A DNA stretch of 64,000 nucleotides from JAKVCB01 sp965243695 (GCA_965243695.1 CBDEWC010000045.1:434001-498000), one strand, 5' to 3'; positions 35,418-45,306 are shown, counted from the first letter of the stretch. Notes: generated by a model not told the origin, from the sequence alone. Program-made: numbers and translations.

Positions 35418-37817
35418 TTAAATCACATAATCGATGTCCATGCTGTCTGCCGACACACCGTTGGGACGCCCCCCCAAGGCGATGCCTCCCGAGATATGCC
35501 AGGCGTTTTTGACACCAACTCGGCGCAGCGTGTCAGCTGCCTTGCCACTTCGGTTGCCACTTCGACAGATGAAGATGAGGTCTTGAGGCGCCAACTTTGA
35601 ACTAGACTCTATTAATAATCGCTGCATGAAATTGCTGAATCTGGTGAGAGGAACGTTTTCGGGTGGTTTGCCCAATCCCAAGGCACCCCAATCCTGAACA
35701 AATTTGAACTCGTGTGCTTCCCGCACATCAATGATGCGTGAATCATGGTGCTCATCAAAAAACTGCTTCCACTGCTCCGGGGAAATATCAATGGATGATC
35801 CTTGATTCGTGTTCACATGGATTAAGCCACAGACGAGTTCATCATTATTTTCATCGTCAATCGAAGAGTCCAAGTCGTTTTTTGTCTCTTTGAATTCCTC
35901 GAGTGACATCGGCGTGGATGCATCTAACACCCGAGCCAGCAACTTGTTTGATCGTTGTTCGCTTGCCAGCGTTGTAGAAAATCCGTCCGTGTAATCATGC
36001 GATGGACAGATTAACGTGTTTTTTGTAACGATCCTTGGCATTTTCCGAAGTGAGTCGTAAAGGTCTGCGACAGAACTGGACTGAAAGTCGGTCCGCCCAA
36101 CACCACCAATCAACAGCGTATCTCCAGAAAAGGCAAAGCGAACATTCTGAGGTTCCAGCCTGCCATCCTCCGAGAGTTGGCCAACAAGATAGATTTGACC
36201 GTCCGTGGTATGACCCGACAGGTCGGTCCTGGCCAGGACTTCATCGGAAGTGAAGCGAATATAACTGGCCTGGGTGTCGTCGCCCAAGACGGCCGTTCCA
36301 TCCGCAACGTCCGGCCACCCTAAAATGTCGCCGACATGAGCCGATTCTGTGACATGATCGCCCAATCGGCTAAGCAACTTCTCCCGGCACGATTCGTGGT
36401 CCACATGGCGGTGTGTATCTAAAATGGCCAGTACGTGACAGTTGTGGGAACAAATAAGATTCTCAATCCGTCCGGAAAGCTCCTCGCATGGGTCAATGAC
36501 TATGCAATGCCTCGTTTTCGGATCCATCAATATCCAAGAGCACATTGTGCCATGCTTCAACTGAAGCAAGCCGCCAACCGGTGAAATTTCGGGGGTACGT
36601 GGCACTTCTGACACGACGAGACCTGAGTCGCACAGCGCTTTTCCCGCTTCTTCAATCCGCGTACACGCAGCCGCTATTTCGCTTTCGGTAGTGGTCAGCC
36701 CAAACGATATCCGAATGGCACCTTCACTACGCCACCGCGGCAGGCTCATTGCGTCGAGCACAAAAGATCCCCTCAAAGCTGATCCACAGGCAGACCCCGA
36801 ACTCACCCGGATTCCTGCGGCATCAAACAAATCCATAATCTCTTTGCTTGAAACTCCCTGGACGGAAAAATTAATCGTGGTAGGAACCGACTTGTCAAAT
36901 GGAGTATTAAATACGATCGACGGAAGAGCGCTCTTCAAGCTTGCAACAATCCGATCACGATAACGCATCAGCGTTTGAGAATCTTTGAACGTTGAATCAT
37001 TTTCGTTATCCAAACAGCGGAGAACAGCAGCCAGCGCAGCAACTCCAGGAAGGTTTTCGGTGCCAGAACGAGCACCGCTTTCCTGGCCGCCACCGGCAAA
37101 CAACGGGGTTAAGGGCGCATTTTCTCGCACGTAAAGCAACCCGATACCCTTTGGTGCATGAAGTTTGTGGCCGCTGATGGGGGCATAATCGATAGTCGTC
37201 GCAGCTATGTTCAATGGTGTCTTGCCGATCGCCTGAACACAATCGACCATCCAGGGTACGTGCACGCCACAGCAACCCAAGATTTGCTCAATTCCTTGGA
37301 GGTCGTGAATGACACCCGTTTCGTTGTTCACCGCCATTGTGCAAATCATGTCAGCCGAAATCGCATGCTCACGCACAAATTCGAGATCGAGGGCGCCCGT
37401 TCGGTCTACGGGAATTTCGAGAACGTCATTCCCAAGGCCAAGCGTTTGGTTCCAATGCGTTAGTGCCTGGGGAACTGCTTTGTGTTCCGTCGCGCCATAC
37501 AGCAATAGCCGCCGCTGGTCAGCTGCAGGTTGCCGCTGTTCTCGAACCCGAACGAGAGTCGAGAAAACCCCTATTTGAATCGCCTCGGTCGCTCCGCTCG
37601 TGAAGATGATTTTACCGCTTTGGGCTCCAAGAACTGACCGTACAAGACTTCGTGTTGTCTCCAAAATGTGCCGGGCCCTGATTCCCGTTATGTGTGAACT
37701 GCTGGGATTTCCGAATAGCTCTTCCATCGCGGCCTTCGCTTCGTCTGCCGCTTGTGGTAACACCCGGGTGGTAGCGTTCGCGTCCAAATAAATATCACTG
37801 GGAACTCCGCCTGGCAT
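35418..37817 (-). CDS. Fusion: cysteine desulfurase, ETHE1-like persulfide dioxygenase, rhodanese
   Basis: This 799-residue protein has three domains. Residues 1-~395 are a NifS/IscS-type desulfurase: ISGHKLHAPKG (PLP Lys ~217) and SSGSACGSALRG (catalytic Cys ~342). Residues ~410-640 are a metallo-beta-lactamase fold with THRHVDH (~467), FSGDTLLIGGVGRTDFQ and CPSHDY, the ETHE1 persulfide dioxygenase signature. Residues ~690-795 are a rhodanese with active-site loop CRSGNR (~752). Together the parts could take sulfur from cysteine as persulfide, oxidise it to sulfite, and shuttle sulfane sulfur. A TSUP permease lies upstream on the same strand, 46 bp away. Domain assignments are strong; the combined role is inference. 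Confidence 0.85.
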   Translation of the reverse strand: MPGGVPSDIYLDANATTRVLPQAADEAKAAMEELFGNPSSSHITGIRARHILETTRSLVRSVLGAQSGKIIFTSGATEAIQIGVFSTLVRVREQRQPAADQRRLLLYGATEHKAVPQALTHWNQTLGLGNDVLEIPVDRTGALDLEFVREHAISADMICTMAVNNETGVIHDLQGIEQILGCCGVHVPWMVDCVQAIGKTPLNIAATTIDYAPISGHKLHAPKGIGLLYVRENAPLTPLFAGGGQESGARSGTENLPGVAALAAVLRCLDNENDSTFKDSQTLMRYRDRIVASLKSALPSIVFNTPFDKSVPTTINFSVQGVSSKEIMDLFDAAGIRVSSGSACGSALRGSFVLDAMSLPRWRSEGAIRISFGLTTTESEIAAACTRIEEAGKALCDSGLVVSEVPRTPEISPVGGLLQLKHGTMCSWILMDPKTRHCIVIDPCEELSGRIENLICSHNCHVLAILDTHRHVDHESCREKLLSRLGDHVTESAHVGDILGWPDVADGTAVLGDDTQASYIRFTSDEVLARTDLSGHTTDGQIYLVGQLSEDGRLEPQNVRFAFSGDTLLIGGVGRTDFQSSSVADLYDSLRKMPRIVTKNTLICPSHDYTDGFSTTLASEQRSNKLLARVLDASTPMSLEEFKETKNDLDSSIDDENNDELVCGLIHVNTNQGSSIDISPEQWKQFFDEHHDSRIIDVREAHEFKFVQDWGALGLGKPPENVPLTRFSNFMQRLLIESSSKLAPQDLIFICRSGNRSGKAADTLRRVGVKNAWHISGGIALGGRPNGVSADSMDIDYVI

Positions 37818-37863
37818 TTCAAGGACCTCTCTGATTAACGTGCTCTTCTATTGGGGTCGCACT

Positions 37864-38766
37864 TCAACATCTATTTCCCAAGACGCACACGCATGGCCAT
37901 TCTAACCGACATTGACCTTCTCTACATGCAACTTCTGCGATCTTGGATAACCGTGCGTTTTCGATTGCATCCGCTGGCTTTGGTTTGGACATTAACAACG
38001 GACTCGCTTCACGGATAAGCACGAATATCGCGAGCGCGGTTAGCAGTCCAGCGAATACCTGCCTGAGCCGGCGCTGATCAAGACGCGTGTTGATCTTCCA
38101 CCCTAGCTGGCTCCCAAAGATACCTACGACCGAGAAAATCAGAATCGTGTTGGTGTCGACAGACATACTGTGCGTTAAGAGATAATGTTCATACTTGGCA
38201 AATCCGACAGCAGCCTTGATGGTGACGATCGCCAGACTGGTTCCAATCGCCAACCGCATTGGAATTTTTCGCATGAGCACCAGGGCCGGCACAATCAGGA
38301 ATCCGCCCCCCACACCAACGAAACCAGTCACCACACCAACTACCGAACCCTCGATTGCCATCTTCCAGATTGCCGAATCTGGCGCGATCTCAGAATGGCA
38401 AGCGTCATTGGATGGACCTGGCTTGCGGACCATCAGGGTAGCCGCAAGCAACAACACACCACCAAATACCATCAATTGCAACTCGCCAGAGGCAAATCCA
38501 GCCAGCCACGCACCAACCAAGGTTCCTATCATCGCGGGAATACCAAAAATCCATACGCTATTCCAGTCGATGTCTTTGGATTTCGCATAAGGGATTGCTG
38601 CCGCGATCGAGATCAGACCCACGATGGCCATCGATTCGGCAACCGACTCTTTAGGGCTGTGGCCGACAACGTATACGAGCACAGGAACCGAAATGGCCGA
38701 TCCGCCTGAGCCAAGCAATCCCACCGAAAGGCCGATCGTCAGCGCGCCAACAAACACAATCAGCAT
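37864..38766 (-). CDS. TauE/SafE (TSUP) family permease
   Basis: This is a 300-residue membrane protein with about eight helices and the duplicated family motif (GLLGSGGSAISVPVLVYVVG, later GFVGVGGGFLIVPALVL). Members export or import sulfite, sulfonates, taurine or organic acids. The gene order, permease first and sulfur-metabolism fusion 46 bp behind it, makes sulfite export the most economical reading. The C-terminal tail is Cys-rich (ACREGQCRLEWPCVCVL) and unusual for the family; it may bind metal or be late-evolved. Confidence 0.8.
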   Translation of the reverse strand: MLIVFVGALTIGLSVGLLGSGGSAISVPVLVYVVGHSPKESVAESMAIVGLISIAAAIPYAKSKDIDWNSVWIFGIPAMIGTLVGAWLAGFASGELQLMVFGGVLLLAATLMVRKPGPSNDACHSEIAPDSAIWKMAIEGSVVGVVTGFVGVGGGFLIVPALVLMRKIPMRLAIGTSLAIVTIKAAVGFAKYEHYLLTHSMSVDTNTILIFSVVGIFGSQLGWKINTRLDQRRLRQVFAGLLTALAIFVLIREASPLLMSKPKPADAIENARLSKIAEVACREGQCRLEWPCVCVLGNRC

Positions 38767-39362
38767 CCAACACTCCGCCTATTTTTTCTTTGCGAGGCTG
38801 CATCCCTGCATGGATTTCTTGGGGAAATCCCAAGCCTTGCACCATCGATCATGTGCGATGCAGATTGCCAAGAGTTTCCGATTGGTCGGTTGCAAGATCA
38901 CCGGTGCGATTGCACCGGCTACAGCGTGTATTAAGACCGGGTTCGACTACCAGTACGATACAGTACACCCGTAAAAAACACCATGGTCCGTGTCCCAAAG
39001 CTCTTTGAGTCCAACATGGGACACGTCGGCCGGGAGGACCAACGCAGGCTGTGACTGTGCGGTTTTGCGCACAGGTCGATGCTGTTAAATGGTGCTGTGT
39101 ACAGCGAGTCTTTTCACAAGTTCCAAATTCACTCTATGTCGAATAAAAACGTTATCCGGGTAACGATAGTGGGGAGAGCCTCAGCAGGTTCAACCAAACC
39201 TTCCAGGTTGAATCTCCGCCAGTCAAAACCAACACCGATTGTCAAATTGAGTGCCCGGCAGTGTGGTTGCTGGCCATCGCGCCGCTGCTACTGCCCGGGC
39301 GATACAACCAAAGCCTGGGATCTTATTGAGAACTATCTGGGGTTCGAGGCTTTGCTGGATAT
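38767..39362. other. Intergenic region with a weak small minus-strand ORF
   Basis: From ~38940 to a TAG at ~38780 the minus strand reads LIHAVAGAIAPVILQPTNRK, then CIAHDRWCKAWDFPKKSM. A stop lies directly before it and only a GTG could start it, so it is doubtful as a gene. The remaining ~400 bp show nothing I can support; this is the upstream region of the TSUP permease. Confidence 0.3.
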
Positions 39363-41027
39363 TTATCCTGTAATTTTTGCCATCAAGCCGGTCTGAACCA
39401 TCACCGATAGAACCCCCAACGTGACGAAAAACGCGCCGGCAAGCGCAAGCACAATTCTCACGAACCAGTTCGGCCGAAGCGGCTTGGGGAGCAGGGTCAA
39501 ATTGAGCACCAGCGTATGCCAGCAGCTAAACCCCAGGGCAATATTGAAGAACATGGTTGCGTATTTGATCAATTCACCCGGATTGAGCGACAACATCACC
39601 AAACCGAAAAGCGTAAAACCGACAAGGACGCGAAAATAGACTTTTTTGATGGCCTTGGGATCCATCTTTCGTAACCGGCCACTGCTGGTCCAAAACACAT
39701 CCACCCAACGGCGGATCACACCATCGGCAGCCGTGCACATCGTCGGCCCCAACACCAGGAAACCGCAGAAGATTGTCATGAACCAGCAGAAATCTCCAAG
39801 CCCTGCTCCAGAGGTCTGAGTCACTGCCTGCTGGACACCTTCGGCGGTCATGACGGCCATCGTCCAGTTATCGCCCGAATCAGCCGGCTTGAGGAATTGG
39901 ATCGACAGCATCGATGGCAGTGCCAAGCCAATGAAACAGGCTGGCAACCAGACCGCCAACTGATCGCGGGCGACATGCTTGTACCACCTCCGCCACCGCG
40001 GCATCGATTCCGTATTGGGCTCGAAAACAGATCCCACGTGGGACAGTTCGATGTCGTGGCCACCAAAGACACTGGGGATCGCACCGACCTGGTGCCCCAT
40101 CCCCCAACCCTGGTCACGGGTGTAGTTGCTAATGGTCGAGTTGGACAAACCACCCGATCCGGCAATCGCGGCCAACGCCGTAATGAACACAATCATCGAC
40201 AAATCGATCTCGGGCAGTCCATGGCCACCCAGCAGCGAAACGAAGATGTTCTCGACATTGCTTCCGCGCACGATCTCCTCGCCCGGTGGCGCAGCCACCG
40301 GAACGCTCCCAAACTTAAAAAATCCCGTGATGATCTCGACCCAGGTTTCCGATGTGGAATAGAAGAAAGCGAGAAACAGCAAGAATCCAAAAACAACAAT
40401 GATTTTGAAGGTCATCACTAGTTTGAGCGACTTGTAAATCTTGCCGCCAAACAACAACGGTATCATGGCAAGAACGAAGATTCCGTAAGCGAGTCCCTTC
40501 ATCAGGTACCAGTCACTGTTGTGTCCGGCAAAGTCCAGCAGAGGCAGGTTATCTGGTCCCGGAACAACGCCCCCTTTAATGAGCGTGGCGACTGGAGTCG
40601 CGGCATTGGCGGCCAGATAAGGAAACACCGCTCCGAAGTCGAACAGCAGATACGCGATCAGCCAGAATTGAGGGCCCGGCAACGTGCGAAACTTGCCCGT
40701 GAAGATTGGCTCCCCCGTATAGAGCGTGTAACGGCTAATCTCAATGTTGTACACGACCTGGCCCAAAATGCTGACCGTTGCCAGCCAGAGCAGGGCCCCG
40801 CCGTAGACCGCTGTCACCTTCGGCCCAACCAGCCATTCTCCCCCGCCAATCGCCGCACCACCAACGATTAACCCAGGGCCCAACAAGGCAAACCAGTTGC
40901 TAATCGTAAACCTGGGGGCATCAATCAGTTCCCCGGAAGTCCACTGCGGCATCCGACCAGAACCGGGATAAGGTGGTTGGGCTGTTGTCGCCAAAGCGTC
41001 GCTGTTGGTCGTTTGCGAGTTGCTCAT
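39363..41027 (-). CDS. Nramp-like divalent-metal transporter family protein
   Basis: This is a 554-residue membrane protein with about 11-12 helices. The first helix carries LLGPGLIVGGAAIGGGEWL, matching the Nramp fold's unwound helix, although the classical DPGN is replaced by GGGEW. Central stretches are SGGLSNSTISNYTRDQGWG and FCGFLVLGPTMC. Altered metal-site residues suggest a substrate other than Mn/Fe, as in Nramp-related magnesium or amino-acid transporters. It is monocistronic between long gaps. Confidence 0.75.
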   Translation of the reverse strand: MSNSQTTNSDALATTAQPPYPGSGRMPQWTSGELIDAPRFTISNWFALLGPGLIVGGAAIGGGEWLVGPKVTAVYGGALLWLATVSILGQVVYNIEISRYTLYTGEPIFTGKFRTLPGPQFWLIAYLLFDFGAVFPYLAANAATPVATLIKGGVVPGPDNLPLLDFAGHNSDWYLMKGLAYGIFVLAMIPLLFGGKIYKSLKLVMTFKIIVVFGFLLFLAFFYSTSETWVEIITGFFKFGSVPVAAPPGEEIVRGSNVENIFVSLLGGHGLPEIDLSMIVFITALAAIAGSGGLSNSTISNYTRDQGWGMGHQVGAIPSVFGGHDIELSHVGSVFEPNTESMPRWRRWYKHVARDQLAVWLPACFIGLALPSMLSIQFLKPADSGDNWTMAVMTAEGVQQAVTQTSGAGLGDFCWFMTIFCGFLVLGPTMCTAADGVIRRWVDVFWTSSGRLRKMDPKAIKKVYFRVLVGFTLFGLVMLSLNPGELIKYATMFFNIALGFSCWHTLVLNLTLLPKPLRPNWFVRIVLALAGAFFVTLGVLSVMVQTGLMAKITG

Positions 41028-41461
41028 GGGCCAAGGCTGTCCGGTTCTGTTCCGCCGTAGGCGATCCTCTACAGAAGCTTCACTGAGTCACTCTATCTGG
41101 CTGACTGCGTACGATCATCGCCTAGCAAGAAGTCCGAGGTCAAGGGTAAGAGTTCAACTTGTCTGGGCAAAATCCCGAGACACAAAAATTGCTGCATGAC
41201 AATCACGGTCGGGCAAGAAATGTTTTGCCTAATAACCTGCAGGTTGATCTACCGGCGGTAACGACCTTGGCCCTGAAATGTCCGCGTGATGCTTTGTTTA
41301 GGAGGTTGAGATTCTGCAGCCTGGGCCTGACTTGTCGGAAATTCGAAGAACCTGTCCCGGCCAGGCAATCAAATACTGCTCGCTGGTGGGCACCATGGGA
41401 TTGCTACAAACCCTGTAAAATTGGTACGGTGGGGCATCAGCAGTAACTCACAACTGCTTCT
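41028..41461. other. Intergenic region between transporter and tRNA
   Basis: No ORF or conserved structure is evident. It must contain the promoters of the minus-strand transporter and of the plus-strand tRNA. I could not fix convincing -35/-10 boxes. Confidence 0.4.
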
Positions 41462-41534
<73 letters not shown>

Positions 41535-41785
41535 CTGGTTGGTTTTAGAGCGCGTGGCAGGATGTCGCATCCCCTAGAAAAACAGGGGCTTGCGGGTGCA
41601 TGTGCGCATTGGGCCACTGTTTGTGCCATATCGCAATTTTGCCTGCCCAATTCTGTGCCATTTTCAGGGGAACGCTCAAATCCCAAAAAAATTATCTCTG
41701 TCATGTCGGGTCGTCGAGCTGCCTCTTGAGGTACTCTCTACAACCCTTTCATAAGTATTGGACTCCCTCCCTCCAGTGCTTACGA
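41535..41785 (-). pseudogene. Tyrosine-recombinase C-terminal remnant at the tRNA 3' side
   Basis: On the minus strand, facing the tRNA, the frame contains NGTELGRQNCDMAQTVAQCA and runs out through the tRNA antisense. Tails of this kind (NGTELAQ, AQTVAQ) are common at the ends of planctomycete phage-type integrases. This suggests an old integration of a mobile element at the tRNA, with only the integrase end left. Confidence 0.4.
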
Positions 41786-41823
41786 CCCCAGCCACTCTCC
41801 CTCCCAACTGGCTGGGGTTTTTT
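41786..41823 (+). terminator. Rho-independent terminator
   Basis: CCCCAGCCA and TGGCTGGGG form a perfect 9-bp stem with a 14-base loop, followed by TTTTTT. It would end plus-strand transcription coming from the tRNA side. Confidence 0.85.
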
Positions 41824-41916
41824 ATGCGCGAGTCCTTTTGGCTGCTTTGCAGCCAACCAGAATACCGAACCATTCACCCGGCGAAGGACAATCGCCACAA
41901 GCTTGCCCGCGACGCG

Positions 41917-43035
41917 CTAAGCGTCGCCAGAAGGCTCGACACCTGGAATGTTCAGCTTGCCATGCGTCTTCTGCCACGAGTCTGGCTGTGGGGCAGTGAA
42001 ACCGGGATCAAGTCCCAACGCAAAGCATGTTGAAGCAAGTTGACTACAGGTTGTCTCATCGAGTTCAATACCTTGCTTTGTGCGCTCGGCTTTCGTACGA
42101 CTTTCAGGTTCTCCCGGCATCAGGATTTCTCCATCTGGCGTTCGAGTACGTGAACTCTTCACAAACTCGATATACCGGCTGACCTCTGGAAAAAATTCGT
42201 CGGCATCTACAAAACGACTCGGATCCAAAATGATCGATAGCATACCATTGGCAACACGTCCAGCATTTCTGGGATCGCTGCATGATCCGCCGGTCAAGGC
42301 TCCGGCGAGGACTTCGATGATCATGGCTAGCCCGTATCCTTTGTGTCCGGCAATCGGGAGGATTGAACCGGGGGGATCCCCATAAAAGACAGTAGGCTCC
42401 CGCGTGGGATTACCGTCGGCGTCAATCAGACAATCTTCCGGGACTTGTGTTCCCTGATTCAGGGCAACCCGAACCTTACCTTCGGCAATCATGGCCGCGG
42501 CCATGTCCAACAAAAGTGGCTCGCCGTTTTCAATGGGAACCGCCGCTGCAACGGGATTGACCGACAGTCTCCGTTCAGTGCCTCCGTGTGGTGCAACGAG
42601 CATCCCTGCACCACTGGTATTGATGAAATGAATTGCAATCATCCCCGCTCTGGCCGCCATCAACGGCCAGTCGCCAATGCGACCCAAATGGCCTGAGTTC
42701 CGCAACCCAACGACAGCTACCCCCTGTTGCGCTGCCTTTTCGATTCCCAGCTGCATACTTTGAAACCCGACCGATTGGCCCAGGCCAAATTGACCGTCAA
42801 TCACCAGAATCGGCCCGTTGTCAACGGCGATCGATATGCTTTGGTTGGCCAACACCTTCCCTTCCCGCAACCACTCTACGTAAGTCGGGATCCGGATCAC
42901 ACCGTGCGAATCGTGGCCAACCAGGTTCGATTCGACAAGCAATTGCGCAACCCGTTCGGCTTCTTCCGGTTCACATCCAGCCGCGAAAAAGATACGCGTG
43001 GTTAATTCTCGCAAATCGTGGTGAGCAAAAATCAT
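41917..43035 (-). CDS. Ldh-family (malate/L-lactate dehydrogenase-like) oxidoreductase
   Basis: This is a 372-residue NAD(P)-dependent 2-hydroxyacid dehydrogenase of the YlbC/YiaK/ComC fold. It has GHDSHGVIRIP near the N-terminus, SGHLGRIGDW, FINTSGAGMLVAPHGG and IAGHKGYGLAMI. GGAG seven bases before ATG 43035 fixes the start, and this site overlaps the stop of the NHL gene upstream, so the pair is coupled. The substrate could be a sugar-derived hydroxyacid; the protein alone does not say. Confidence 0.85.
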   Translation of the reverse strand: MIFAHHDLRELTTRIFFAAGCEPEEAERVAQLLVESNLVGHDSHGVIRIPTYVEWLREGKVLANQSISIAVDNGPILVIDGQFGLGQSVGFQSMQLGIEKAAQQGVAVVGLRNSGHLGRIGDWPLMAARAGMIAIHFINTSGAGMLVAPHGGTERRLSVNPVAAAVPIENGEPLLLDMAAAMIAEGKVRVALNQGTQVPEDCLIDADGNPTREPTVFYGDPPGSILPIAGHKGYGLAMIIEVLAGALTGGSCSDPRNAGRVANGMLSIILDPSRFVDADEFFPEVSRYIEFVKSSRTRTPDGEILMPGEPESRTKAERTKQGIELDETTCSQLASTCFALGLDPGFTAPQPDSWQKTHGKLNIPGVEPSGDA

Positions 43036-43037
43036 TC

Positions 43038-44048
43038 TTATACTCCGTCGATCCGTACAAACTTTTGCAACGTGTGGCATGTGGGGCTGACCAAGCCACG
43101 TTTTGCACCCGCTGACCAAACCACTTCCGAAACGTAGATGTCACCAAACTTATCAACCCACACGTCGTGCGGGGCAAAAAAATCACCCGCCGCAGAGGGG
43201 GACTCGCCTCCGCCCCAACGAGCCAACAAAGTCCCGTCGCAGTCGAAGATGCTCAGACGTCCTCCCACTGCATTTTCAGCCGGTTCGGGCCATCCGGTCC
43301 ATCTGCCAGCGCGCTCGCCAAGTTCGGCAATGTAGACCGTTTGATCACTGGTGATAAAAACTTCACAGGGACGGACCACATCGGTCCACTCATCAACGTA
43401 CTTCCCGTTCAAGTCGAATCGCTGAATGCGGCTGTTTTCGCGGTCGGCAATGTACACAAGGCCTCCAGCGTCAATCGCAATGCCGTGAGGAACCTGAAAC
43501 TGACCAGGCCCGTCTCCTGGTTCGCCCCATGATCCAAGCAGTTCACCTCCCGCGGAAAAACGATGGACCCTGGCATTTCCATAACCGTCCGTGACAAATA
43601 GCTCACCAGAGGGTGCCACGGCCAGATTCGTGGGGTAATTAAATGGTGGCCCGGACTGGTTGATCGTGCGGTAATCAATACTCTGGGCACCGGTGTGTGA
43701 ATAGATGCCACTGGATCCTAGTGTGAGTTGAGCCTTTCCGTCAACCGAAAAGACTTTGACCGTATGGTCGAAATCGTCAACGCAGTAGATCGTATCCTCG
43801 GTCCCCACCGTGATCCCATGAGGTCGGACAAAATCACCAACTTCAAACCCACCGAGAAAATGTCCGTTTCGGTCAAACTTCATTATCGGCATCGGGCTGC
43901 GGTTGAAAACGTACACATGACCCTGGGAATCTGCAGCTGCGGCCACGACTTCCTGAACTTGTGCCCCTGGGGGCCATTGAGGCCATTGTTCCAGTACCTG
44001 GTAACGGTGGCTGCCGGCACCAACTTCAATTCGGTTATTCAACTCCAT
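43038..44048 (-). CDS. NHL-repeat beta-propeller protein
   Basis: This is a 336-residue protein of about six NHL repeats: FVRPHGITVGTEDTIYCVDD, GQFQVPHGIAIDAGGLVYIA and FFAPHDVWVDKFGDIYVSE. Such propellers act as scaffolds or, as peptidylglycine-lyase-like or lactonase-like forms, as enzymes. No signal peptide is visible. GAGGGAG six bases before ATG 44048 decides the start. Its stop lies 3 bp before the Ldh start, which suggests a joint role, for example lactone opening followed by hydroxyacid oxidation (inference). Confidence 0.8.
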   Translation of the reverse strand: MELNNRIEVGAGSHRYQVLEQWPQWPPGAQVQEVVAAAADSQGHVYVFNRSPMPIMKFDRNGHFLGGFEVGDFVRPHGITVGTEDTIYCVDDFDHTVKVFSVDGKAQLTLGSSGIYSHTGAQSIDYRTINQSGPPFNYPTNLAVAPSGELFVTDGYGNARVHRFSAGGELLGSWGEPGDGPGQFQVPHGIAIDAGGLVYIADRENSRIQRFDLNGKYVDEWTDVVRPCEVFITSDQTVYIAELGERAGRWTGWPEPAENAVGGRLSIFDCDGTLLARWGGGESPSAAGDFFAPHDVWVDKFGDIYVSEVVWSAGAKRGLVSPTCHTLQKFVRIDGV

Positions 44049-44586
44049 TTCGTACTCCCTCACACCTTTTTCGGTACGTTGTACTCTTTGCATGGTTAAA
44101 TTTCAGAACTCATCGCCGTGTCTGTGACATGAGCCCGCGGAGACAACCTGGCAATTTTTTGTCGACTTATTTTTTTGCCGACTTACTTACTTGCAGGTAT
44201 CTCGATCAAAGTACCGCCATCTTCCGGTCAGCGCATGCAGCTAGTTTGCCGATAACCGGGCTTCGATTGCCGTGCTGTCCACTGGCAGCCGTCCATGTCG
44301 TTCCGGGCTGGTTATGTCAGAGTGGTTGTTGCGCCTGCTTGCGAAGTTTCACACAGTCTTCGTCTGAATTCAATGTGTGAGCCCAGGCGGGCGTGGACAA
44401 ACACCTTACTCCAAAGGCCTTTGGGGGCTCGTGATCCGCATACTCTCCGGCAAGAAGCGATTGAGTCGTGGAATTACGGAATCTCTATGGGCCCCTGACA
44501 TCGGCCACAAACGAACTTTCTGAAACCTCGACCGGTCGTCGCGACGGCTCCTGCGAAGAGAGCCAGGCATCGTTCTTCCAGACAAC
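44049..44586. other. Intergenic region, nothing supported
   Basis: This lies between the NHL gene start and the sulfotransferase stop. Short frames exist on both strands but none has a start site, motif or protein-like composition. Confidence 0.4.
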
Positions 44587-45255
44587 TTAGGCTGCTATGC
44601 GTCGATACTGCACATCATCGTACGTGTAGCCAAACAGTTGGATATCTTCGGAGTAGCCTTGAGCCACAAGTTCGATAGCGCGATCAGAATAGTAGGACTG
44701 GTAGTCTCGATGTTGTGACCGGTTCCGCTTCCCGAGTGACCCGGTGATGTTCACCTCGTTGCAACCGAATGCGAAATCTTCCATCAGGTTTTCAAACCGT
44801 CCAACGAAGTCCACGAGGAGACGTCCCTGGCGATCGTTGACGAAGTTTTTCTGCAGAAATGTTTTCTGAGCACACTCGTATTCCAAAAAATGCTCGAAGC
44901 TACCTAGCGACTTCAACTGCCGGTACCGCCGATGTGACGGTTGCTGTATGACGAAGTGGTAGTACGAAACGAGCCAGTCCCAGGGATTTCTGACAAACGC
45001 GAATTTGTAGTACTGCTGGAATTGTCGTCTTGGCAGATACCACTGCAATTTACGGGCAGAGGTGTGACGGCGATAAGTTCGGTACTTTGGTGGGGCAACC
45101 AGGTTACTCCGCACCCCAGCCCGTCATAACCAGCGCGTCAGCCAAAATTCCGAACCACACCGCGAAACCGGCGTGAGAACCTCCGTAATGCTGGAACCGG
45201 CGGTCTTGGGAATATGGACAAAAATGAACTGATGTTCGTCAGAAATCAACACCAC
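44587..45255 (-). pseudogene. Sulfotransferase with an in-frame TGA
   Basis: From GTG 45255 (preceded by GGGAG) the frame reads LISDEHQFIFVHIPKTAGSS, the 5'-phosphosulfate-binding loop. It meets TGA at 45124-45126 (codon 44), then continues in the same frame for 179 residues with FAFVRNPWDWLVSYYHF, the 3'-phosphate-binding motif. Carbohydrate sulfotransferases transfer sulfate from PAPS to glycans. A single nonsense change has apparently inactivated it. A GTG at 45114 could give a useless N-truncated product. Confidence 0.8.
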
Positions 45256-45306
45256 AAAATTTCTCCCTACCTCTAAACGCCAAACCAACGACTGCCGATC
45301 GCGTTC

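Noticed and set aside
39079..39396. 105-codon plus-strand ORF
   Set aside because: It has no ribosome site and no motif, and it overlaps the 3' end of the Nramp-like gene antisense.
45124..45126. Selenocysteine TGA in the sulfotransferase
   Set aside because: The position is not a catalytic Cys site and no adjacent SECIS-like hairpin is evident. A nonsense mutation is simpler.
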